11,529 nt of DNA, from NCBI GenBank assembly GCA_002451155.1, contig DKBG01000297.1, forward strand, positions 1 to 11,529, written 5' to 3'. Below, piece by piece: positions 1 to 5,854 of the stretch (the first letter of the stretch is position 1; the number at the start of each line of letters is the position of its first letter). The notes beneath the pieces are model-generated. The model searched no databases. It was not told the DNA's origin and worked only from the letters and a program-made list of their open reading frames with translations. Made by a program: the position numbers and the translations under genes. The stretch comes from Ignavibacteria bacterium UBA6906 (GTDB lineage Bacteria > Bacteroidota > Ignavibacteria > UBA10030 > UBA6906).

Positions 1-2566
1 GCACTGCCACCTCCCGGCCGAGCACGTCGAAGATACTCAACTTTGTGAATTCTGGCTTCTGGAGACTGAATTCTATCCTTGTCTCCGGGTTGAAAGGATT
101 AGGGTAATTCTGAAGGAGTGTGGTGGCAGACGGAACGGCGGGATCATTCGTGACGTCCGTGGCCCCCAGCTCTGCGATCCACTGGAATTGCATCGCATCG
201 GCCCGGAGCACCCGTCCCGAGATCACGGGCGACATGGCATCGGTCACGGTGACGCGTACGGTGTCGTTCGAATGGACATCTGCAGTCAGCAGACGGACCC
301 AGGCACCACTTCCCGTATTCTGGTTGACGAAAACAGAGTCAACAGCGATACCGGCGACGCGCAAGACATACCTGGCCCGATCCGAGGCATTCACCGTGGT
401 CGGAACGATCTCGCTAATATCGTATTGCCCGGCCCTGGAGAGAACGGCTTGAAATGTTGCCTGCGTTGCAGCTGCCGGATATGCATATCGGCTTGTTGTC
501 CGATAGGCCTGGGCAACGCTAAAGGACCACAATCCCGTCTCCCAATAGCCGGTGGAATCTCCATCATCCACGATGACGTAGTATTCGCGCCCATGTGCGG
601 TGATCAGCACTCGCATCTCTGCATGCCGGGGATCATCTGTGGTCAGGATGAGAGTGTCCTGCAGGGCTCCAACCCGCTCAGGCGTGACTCGGAGTTGAAT
701 AGGAGCCGAGCCCATGGCGGGAACGACATTCGGAAAAGTGCCGACGATGGAGAAGAGGCCGGAGGACGTACGCGCGGAAAGGACTGAAGCCGGGGCGATC
801 CCCCAGTTCAGGATTCTCACCTCACGCATTACCTCCACCCCCACGATCAGTTCCCCGGCGTCGAAGATCTCCTGGGCAGTCAGCCACTGATCCTTCACGA
901 GCGGACTGAGGCGGAGCACGTCTGCTGTCATCGTTCTCGCTGCGGTCGCACGCGACGTAACATTGACAACGATCGGAGCACCTGGCTGGAGGTTGGCCGT
1001 TGTCAGATACGTCCATCGATCACCGGCAATTAATGCCCCGGGGATGAGCGAATCGACGAGGGTGGTCCCGGCTGTCACTGTAACATGGATCGTGTCGGCC
1101 GGCACCGACATTGCGGGAAACCTGAGGAACGCAGAGTAGATCCCGGCAGTGGCAACCCCGGCAGTCCAACGGGCAGACGCTGAGTCCTGTGCGCTTACCG
1201 AGGCGGTACGGAACGACGCTCCCCAGCCCCGTAGCGGGATGCTCGACCAGGTCCCGTTTGGCTCTTCATATCCGGGATCGCCATGGTCGACATAGATGTC
1301 GTTTGGCAGATATTGCAGATGTTCCTTGGCGTGATTGCCGGATGAATCGGTCACGGCGACGGCAATGGCAGCGAGGTCCGATCTTCGGACTGTCTCACTC
1401 GTTTGCCATTTCAAAGGCCCGATTTGGGTCATCGGAAGGAGTCGATGGTCCTCGTATCGGTCTTTCATGGCGACAATCGGCACGGGCTGAAAAATGGGCT
1501 CGTTGACTTCTACCGTCCAACCCACTTCGTCTCCGACGGAGTATTCCGCCAGCGTAATGGCCGGTTTGGTCGTGTCGGATGTGCGAAGCCATCGTTGCAT
1601 GGCCTCAATCGCAGTGCAGTACCGATAAGGGACTGACGGGTACGCGCTCGAAGCCGCATGCGCAGAGCGATTTACCTTTTGGAGATTATCAAGGAAGTCC
1701 GTTTCGGGGAGATGGGCCCAGAGGCAGACAACCTGGTCAATCCCGGCATTCGCGGCGGCGAAGATGCTTGCCATGAATGCCGAATCCGCCACGGACATAT
1801 ACCGTGAACGGAGGTTCCAACCCGGACCGTCACCGGGGACCTGGTAGTCCGTTGTTGATGGATGGAACGGAATATAGGTCGAAGGAGCGCGAGACCAATC
1901 GTAGACGTTGTCAACAGGTTCCACCGGATCAGTATGAACCGCCGGATAGTCATTATGCATGCTGAATGGGAGAATCTCGTTCAGGCGGTGCTGCCACGGG
2001 TTGTCCATCGCATGCCACCCGCTTCGGAATGAGACAGGAAACACGTCTTCCTCGATGAGAATCTCCGCCAGAGTCTGGTCGAATTCCGGAGCAATCACCG
2101 GAAATGCCGGGGCCTGGTTCCAGTACCAGATCCCGTCGCCATTTTCGTCCGACCAGTACCAGTCATGGAAATGGAATGTCAGTTCATCCCCCCACAGTTT
2201 GAGGCCGTCTCCTTCGTAGCGTTTCATGAGATAGATCGGCATCGTGCTGGGTGTCGGTATGTCGGTGTTGACGGAAAGGCGGAACATGTTCCCCGCCATC
2301 ATCCACCAGGTGAGTTTCATAGGAGTGCCATAGTAGTCAACCATGGCTTCTCGGAACGCGGGATCCATCACACGTGCGGCGTTCCTGGTCGGATCTGTAT
2401 ACAGTGTTGCGTCGATCGAGCAGTGGTAGTTGTTGACGTTCAGGCCATCCCAGATGCCTGTATCCGAACCGATGACGAGAAACACGGTCCCCTGGCCCAG
2501 GGTCAAAGCCGGGAAGATGTAAAGGGTGAAGAGAAGCGCAGCTCTCAGTTTTCGCATGGAATGCAT
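1..2566 (-). CDS. Secreted modular protein: NodB-like domain, Ig-like, golvesin x2, ASH, T9SS tail (C-terminus cut)
   Basis: Partial: reading on the minus strand from ATG at 2566 there is one uninterrupted frame of 855 codons to the left edge. A second in-frame ATG at 2557 is an alternative start; a stop lies upstream and no clear Shine-Dalgarno is seen for either. Residues 1-24 form a signal peptide (RKL then a hydrophobic run ending LTLGQ). Residues 25-330 resemble an atypical NodB/polysaccharide-deacetylase fold: SDTGIWD (34-40), FHFHDW (131-136), FRSGWHAMDN (180-189), WAHLPETD (283-290). This part is inference. Residues 335-420 look Ig-like. Residues 422-556 and 661-797 match the golvesin/Xly carbohydrate-binding-like pattern, starting VDHGDPGY and VDDGDSTGYW. 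Residues 560-660 look like an ASH/Hydin domain. The sorting domain starts at QNYPNPFNP (819-827) and is cut within LGREVAV. Likely exported by T9SS to act on, or bind, polysaccharide. Isoleucine is almost always ATC or ATT, unlike the esterase pair. Confidence 0.8.
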   Translation of the reverse strand, partial: MHSMRKLRAALLFTLYIFPALTLGQGTVFLVIGSDTGIWDGLNVNNYHCSIDATLYTDPTRNAARVMDPAFREAMVDYYGTPMKLTWWMMAGNMFRLSVNTDIPTPSTMPIYLMKRYEGDGLKLWGDELTFHFHDWYWSDENGDGIWYWNQAPAFPVIAPEFDQTLAEILIEEDVFPVSFRSGWHAMDNPWQHRLNEILPFSMHNDYPAVHTDPVEPVDNVYDWSRAPSTYIPFHPSTTDYQVPGDGPGWNLRSRYMSVADSAFMASIFAAANAGIDQVVCLWAHLPETDFLDNLQKVNRSAHAASSAYPSVPYRYCTAIEAMQRWLRTSDTTKPAITLAEYSVGDEVGWTVEVNEPIFQPVPIVAMKDRYEDHRLLPMTQIGPLKWQTSETVRRSDLAAIAVAVTDSSGNHAKEHLQYLPNDIYVDHGDPGYEEPNGTWSSIPLRGWGASFRTASVSAQDSASARWTAGVATAGIYSAFLRFPAMSVPADTIHVTVTAGTTLVDSLIPGALIAGDRWTYLTTANLQPGAPIVVNVTSRATAARTMTADVLRLSPLVKDQWLTAQEIFDAGELIVGVEVMREVRILNWGIAPASVLSARTSSGLFSIVGTFPNVVPAMGSAPIQLRVTPERVGALQDTLILTTDDPRHAEMRVLITAHGREYYVIVDDGDSTGYWETGLWSFSVAQAYRTTSRYAYPAAATQATFQAVLSRAGQYDISEIVPTTVNASDRARYVLRVAGIAVDSVFVNQNTGSGAWVRLLTADVHSNDTVRVTVTDAMSPVISGRVLRADAMQFQWIAELGATDVTNDPAVPSATTLLQNYPNPFNPETRIEFSLQKPEFTKLSIFDVLGREVAV

Positions 2567-2643
2567 TCGATAAGGGTCGATTGTGTGGATCCGCTGACTC
2601 GAAGACGTGTTCCGGGCAATCTCGCGGTCATGTTAACTACAAA

Positions 2644-2672
2644 ACATTACGAAGGCCAGTCCACAGAGTCAA
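2644..2672 (-). promoter_or_regulatory. Candidate promoter for the left-edge modular gene
   Basis: On the minus strand TTGACT (2672-2667, five of six to the TTGACA consensus) is followed after 17 bases by TAATGT (2649-2644, three of six to TATAAT). Transcription would start near 2637, leaving a leader of about 70 bases before the ATG at 2566. The -10 match is weak, so this is a suggestion only. Confidence 0.33.
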
Positions 2673-2683
2673 CTTTGTGAGGG

Positions 2684-2710
2684 CAGTCACATCCCGATAG
2701 AAGGTGACTG
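2684..2710. repeat. Inverted repeat, 7-bp arms, 13-base spacer
   Basis: CAGTCAC at 2684-2690 is the exact reverse complement of GTGACTG at 2704-2710. It lies between the two divergent candidate promoters, just upstream of the minus-strand -35 element. It could be an operator or simply a chance hairpin; no regulator gene is nearby. Confidence 0.5.
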
Positions 2711-2719
2711 ATCTGGGGG

Positions 2720-2740
2720 CTGCGCGTCTGAAACACGCAG
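2720..2740. repeat. Inverted repeat, 8-bp arms with one mismatch, 5-base loop
   Basis: CTGCGCGT (2720-2727) pairs with ACACGCAG (2733-2740) except at one position, around a CTGAA loop. It is the middle one of three inverted repeats in this divergent intergenic region. Confidence 0.45.
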
Positions 2741-2758
2741 TGATCATTCCGAGACTCG

Positions 2759-2788
2759 ATCCTGCCGATGAAAGGGGCCGGACAGGAT
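2759..2788. repeat. Inverted repeat, 9-bp stem with a bulged A
   Basis: ATCCTGCCG (2759-2767) pairs with CGG-A-CAGGAT (2779-2788), with one unpaired A at 2782 and an 11-base loop. It ends two bases before the -35 element of the deaminase promoter, a position where a bound protein could affect polymerase. This is a structural observation, not evidence of regulation. Confidence 0.45.
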
Positions 2789-2789
2789 G

Positions 2790-2818
2790 TTGAATCTTCA
2801 CCCTTGTCTCACTATCAT
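2790..2818 (+). promoter_or_regulatory. Sigma70-like promoter for the deaminase gene
   Basis: TTGAAT (2790-2795) and TATCAT (2813-2818) are separated by exactly 17 bases; the -10 matches TATAAT at five of six positions and the -35 matches TTGACA at four. The predicted start near 2825 gives a short leader of about 32 bases carrying the ribosome binding site. It does not have the TTTG / TAnnTTTG layout typical of Bacteroidia. Confidence 0.5.
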
Positions 2819-2856
2819 CCAAAACCGCTTCCTTATGAACCAACAAGAGGTCTTGC

Positions 2857-3300
2857 ATGGCCGCTAACCGTGTTACATGGAACGAATACTTCATGGCAAT
2901 CGCCGAGCAGGTTGCCTCGCGGAGCACTTGCGACAGGAAGCACATAGGAGCGGTCATTGTGCGAGACAAGACCATCCTCTCCACGGGGTACAACGGGAGT
3001 CTCCGTGGTTCACCCCATTGCGATGAGGCGGGGCACGATATCGAGAACGGCCATTGCGTAAGGACTGTTCATGCCGAAGCCAACGCCGTCGCCCAAGCGG
3101 CCAAGAACGGGGTTGCTATCGATGGATCAGAGATATACGTGACGGCGTCCCCCTGCCTTACGTGCTTCAAACTTGTTGCCAATTCTGGAATCAGAACTGT
3201 GTTCTACAAAGAGTTTTACCGGGATCTCCGAATCACAGACTATGCACGGGAGGCGGGCATCCAGCTCGTCTTCATGGGCTCGGAAACAACAGTCACCTGA
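2857..3300 (+). CDS. Deoxycytidylate (dCMP) deaminase family protein
   Basis: A complete 147-residue zinc-dependent deaminase, likely converting dCMP to dUMP to feed thymidylate synthesis in the cytoplasm. The zinc and catalytic motifs are H72-A-E74, with E74 as the proton shuttle, and P99-C100-x-x-C103. Near the N-terminus C25, C55 and the H66-C67 pair are candidates for the second, structural zinc site known in phage T4-type dCMP deaminases. The GYNG stretch at 44-47 fits the substrate-binding loop of the family. The length is usual for ComEB-like dCMP deaminases. The start is supported by AAGAGG at 2845-2850, six bases before the ATG, and by a good promoter upstream. It is transcribed alone, divergent from the left-edge gene, and has no functional link to the polysaccharide genes. 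A cytidine or tRNA-adenosine deaminase is less likely, because the extra Cys/His insert favours dCMP. Confidence 0.9.
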   Translation: MAANRVTWNEYFMAIAEQVASRSTCDRKHIGAVIVRDKTILSTGYNGSLRGSPHCDEAGHDIENGHCVRTVHAEANAVAQAAKNGVAIDGSEIYVTASPCLTCFKLVANSGIRTVFYKEFYRDLRITDYAREAGIQLVFMGSETTVT

Positions 3301-3323
3301 AGCCGGGAGCAACCTCCGGGGCT
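3301..3323 (+). terminator. Weak hairpin directly after the deaminase stop codon
   Basis: AGCC (3301-3304) pairs with GGCT (3320-3323), and GGAG (3306-3309) with CTCC (3314-3317), around a CAAC loop with a small internal mismatch. No T-run follows, so termination here is doubtful. Confidence 0.2.
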
Positions 3324-3365
3324 CCTGCCGATATCAGCCACCAGGGAGAAATGGCACAAGGTAAA

Positions 3366-3386
3366 GGGCGCCCGGGAGGGGCGTCC
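3366..3386. repeat. GC-rich stem-loop
   Basis: GGGCGCCC (3366-3373) pairs over all eight positions, one of them a G-T wobble, with GGGCGTCC (3379-3386) around a five-base loop. It lies 66 bases past the deaminase stop. There is no T-run on the plus strand, but on the minus strand TTTACC follows, so neither direction makes a convincing intrinsic terminator. It could stabilise the 3' end of the deaminase transcript. Confidence 0.4.
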
Positions 3387-3568
3387 TGGCAACGAGAGCG
3401 GGATTGCGAAGGAGTCGTTGCAGTGGGAATCCAGGTTGTATGAGAACTCCACGACCCCTGCAACCCGACGACAGCACTCAGCGATGAAAGTGGCGCAGAC
3501 ATTCAGGGTGCCATCCGTTGCAGTCCGGCTGTACGGGACCATCGTTGCATCCGAGGCACCAGAAGGCC

Positions 3569-3597
3569 TTGTTGCGGTCCGTGAAGTGGCTTATATT
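3569..3597 (+). promoter_or_regulatory. Candidate promoter for the esterase pair
   Basis: TTGTTG (3569-3574) is followed after 17 bases by TATATT (3592-3597), a five-of-six match to TATAAT. A start near 3604 would give a leader of about 120 bases to the ATG at 3724. The -35 box matches at only three of six positions. Confidence 0.38.
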
Positions 3598-3710
3598 TAG
3601 AGATCCGAGGTTGCACTATGTGAACTGGTTGTGCGAGTCGTAATCATTGTGCCACGTACCAACCCTTTTGTTCGGGTCCGGAATGCTTCCGGGGGCAGCA
3701 AAAGCGGCGT

Positions 3711-3716
3711 GAGGAG
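3711..3716 (+). promoter_or_regulatory. Ribosome binding site fixing the glucuronoyl esterase start
   Basis: GAGGAG sits seven bases before the ATG at 3724. This spacing, with a signal peptide starting at that ATG, argues against the in-frame GTG at 3631, which would add 31 residues ahead of the signal peptide. Confidence 0.75.
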
Positions 3717-3723
3717 CATCAAA

Positions 3724-5829
3724 ATGGGAATACGAATAGTCCTATTGGCGTTTCTATTGGACGGCTGCGTGGCCGTTGGTACAATAGCTCAAGAAATATT
3801 GCCCTACGTCTATCACCTTGAGAATACGGGTGCTGACTACCCGAAGCCGACATTCCCTTCGTTCGGCAATCTCCCTGCCATCCAGGCACTCCCCGACCCC
3901 TTTGAATGGTCCGATGGCAGAGGTCGCATTGCGAAGTTCTCCGATTGGCGCTACCGGCGTGCTGAGATCGGCGCCCAGATCCAGAAGTATGAGATCGGCC
4001 AAAAGCCGGTTCGTCCGGATACCATATCAGCAAGTTATACCGGGGGAACACTTACGGTGAATATCACTGTGGGCGGGAAGACGCTCACGCTGACCTCACA
4101 GGTTATCCTCCCGGCGGGGGCAGGACCATTCCCTGCAGTTATTGGGATGAATAGTCCCACTGGCAGCATACCATCTACCATCTTTAGCAGCCGCAATATA
4201 GCGCAAATCACATTCAGCCATAATCAGGTAACGACGTATAACAGCCCGCAAGATTCCGACCCCTACTACGTCCTGTATGGGCCTGATCTTACGATCGACA
4301 ATACAGGACAGTATAGCGCATGGGCCTGGGGGGTCAGTCGCATACTTGACGGCTTGGAACTGGTCCAAAATGTTCTCCCCATTGATCTGAAGCACATAGC
4401 CGTCACCGGTTGCTCCTATGCTGGGAAGATGGCACTCTTTGCCGGAGCGTTTGACGAGCGGATTGCGCTAACGATTGCCCAGGAGTCGGGCGGAGGTGGC
4501 GCCACGTCGTGGCGTTACTCGCAGACCGAGCCAGCGGGAACCGTGGAAACGCTCGGTGCTACCAGTCATCAATGGTTTAGTGAGGGCATGTTCCAGTTTT
4601 CCGGCAGCAACGTGTCAAAACTGCCGGTGGATCATCACGAGCTATGTGCAATGTGCGCGCCTCGTGCGTTGTACGTTACGGCAAACCCGGATTATACCTG
4701 GCTCTCAAATCCGTCCTGTTATGTCAATAGTAAGGCTGTACAGGAGATCTACGCTTCTCTTGGCATCCCCGACAGGTTTGGGTTCTCCATTGTTGGTGGA
4801 CATTTGCACTGCGCAGTTCCGGGCGTCCAAATGCCGGACGTTGAAGCGTTTGTGGAAAAGTTTCTTCTTGGGAATGATACGGTGAATACGACCATCGCGA
4901 CTTCTCCGTATTCTATCGACCTTTCTCCATGGATTACGTGGACCACACCGACACTTTCTGCCGGCACATCGCTTATTGAATGGACAGCATTACGATACCC
5001 TCCCGATCTTCAGACAGGCCTGGATACAACCGTTACGTTTCGTTGGAGCAAGGTACAAGGCGTGACACAGTATCATATCCAGGTATCCTCAGATCCGGAA
5101 TTTGCCAGCCCTGAGAAAAGCGATTCAACAGGTAGTGATACAGTAAAGACTTTCACGGGCCTCCTCAAAGGCAAACAGTACTTCTGGCGTGTCAAGGTAC
5201 TAAGTGTCGCCGGTGTGGGTCTCTGGAGCAATGTATGGAGATTCATCACAATCGCTTCGCCGGAGAAACCGCAATCACTTGAGGCCACTCCGATTCAAGA
5301 TCAACCAGGTTATGTGACATATAGATGGAATACAGTGCAGGGCGCTGATCAGTACTTCATCCGGGTAACTGCAATGCAGTCACCCGACAGGGTGTTCAGG
5401 TCAGGTTCAACTATGGATACAGTCAAAACGTTTTCGGGGCATTCAGAAGGAGAACAGTACCACTGGCAGGTTCAGGCCAGCAATGTTGCCGGCACTGGTC
5501 CGTGGAGCGATGTGTCGAATTTTACTTTCGGCACAACGGGGGTCTCTGGAGAAGCAGGAACGCCGACCGAGTTTTCTATCAGTCAGAATTACCCTAACCC
5601 CTTTAACCCGACGACAACAATAACGTTTGCATTGATGCACACGGGGCGAACAACAATAACTCTATACGATCTTCTTGGCAGATCAGTACAGAAACTCATA
5701 GATAGGGTGCTGGAAGCTGGCTATCATGAGATACGTTTTGATGCAGGTTCTCTCCCGAGCGCAGTCTATTTGTACACTATCCGGTCCGGAGAATTTGTTC
5801 GGACAAGGAAAATGGTCGTCATGAAGTAG
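3724..5829 (+). CDS. CE15-type glucuronoyl esterase with two FN3 domains and T9SS sorting tail
   Basis: A 701-residue secreted esterase, predicted to cleave the ester between 4-O-methyl-glucuronate on xylan and lignin alcohols, or a related uronate ester. Residues 1-23 are a signal peptide. The alpha/beta-hydrolase domain (about 24-390) has the nucleophile motif G229-C-S231-Y-A-G-K235. E254 in the ESGGGG loop lies 23 residues after the serine, as I recall for the catalytic Glu of fungal and bacterial CE15 enzymes. The histidine is in GGHLHC, best H362. K235 fits the conserved uronate-binding lysine. C230 and C363 flank the Ser and His and could form the disulfide known in fungal members. The typical LPVDHHEL-x5-APRALYV stretch is at 300-318. 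Two fibronectin type III domains follow (about 424-510 and 513-602), then the sorting domain (617-701) with QNYPNPFNP and terminal KMVVMK. The gene is first of a two-gene unit. The exact substrate is inference. Confidence 0.87.
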   Translation: MGIRIVLLAFLLDGCVAVGTIAQEILPYVYHLENTGADYPKPTFPSFGNLPAIQALPDPFEWSDGRGRIAKFSDWRYRRAEIGAQIQKYEIGQKPVRPDTISASYTGGTLTVNITVGGKTLTLTSQVILPAGAGPFPAVIGMNSPTGSIPSTIFSSRNIAQITFSHNQVTTYNSPQDSDPYYVLYGPDLTIDNTGQYSAWAWGVSRILDGLELVQNVLPIDLKHIAVTGCSYAGKMALFAGAFDERIALTIAQESGGGGATSWRYSQTEPAGTVETLGATSHQWFSEGMFQFSGSNVSKLPVDHHELCAMCAPRALYVTANPDYTWLSNPSCYVNSKAVQEIYASLGIPDRFGFSIVGGHLHCAVPGVQMPDVEAFVEKFLLGNDTVNTTIATSPYSIDLSPWITWTTPTLSAGTSLIEWTALRYPPDLQTGLDTTVTFRWSKVQGVTQYHIQVSSDPEFASPEKSDSTGSDTVKTFTGLLKGKQYFWRVKVLSVAGVGLWSNVWRFITIASPEKPQSLEATPIQDQPGYVTYRWNTVQGADQYFIRVTAMQSPDRVFRSGSTMDTVKTFSGHSEGEQYHWQVQASNVAGTGPWSDVSNFTFGTTGVSGEAGTPTEFSISQNYPNPFNPTTTITFALMHTGRTTITLYDLLGRSVQKLIDRVLEAGYHEIRFDAGSLPSAVYLYTIRSGEFVRTRKMVVMK

Positions 5830-5854
5830 AAATTCAATTGGAGAGCACGCGATA

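Larger units (their letters stand above)
3301..3723. other. Intergenic region without a supported gene
   Basis: No frame here has a ribosome binding site, recognisable motifs or plausible composition. It holds two hairpins near its left end (3301-3323 and 3366-3386), a long-range repeat pairing TTGCAG (3418-3423) with CTGCAA (3458-3463), a candidate promoter at 3569-3597, and the leader of the glucuronoyl esterase gene. Open frames crossing it on either strand look like chance. Confidence 0.6.

Noticed and set aside
188..787. Plus-strand open frame of 199 residues at the left end
   Set aside because: It is antisense to the well-supported minus-strand modular protein, whose frame contains clear domains.
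3240..3542. Minus-strand open frame of 100 residues in the gap after the deaminase
   Set aside because: It overlaps the end of the deaminase gene, has no ribosome binding site or recognisable motif, and looks like chance.
3631..3723. GTG start at 3631 for the glucuronoyl esterase
   Set aside because: It would bury the signal peptide 31 residues in, and the ATG at 3724 has GAGGAG seven bases upstream.
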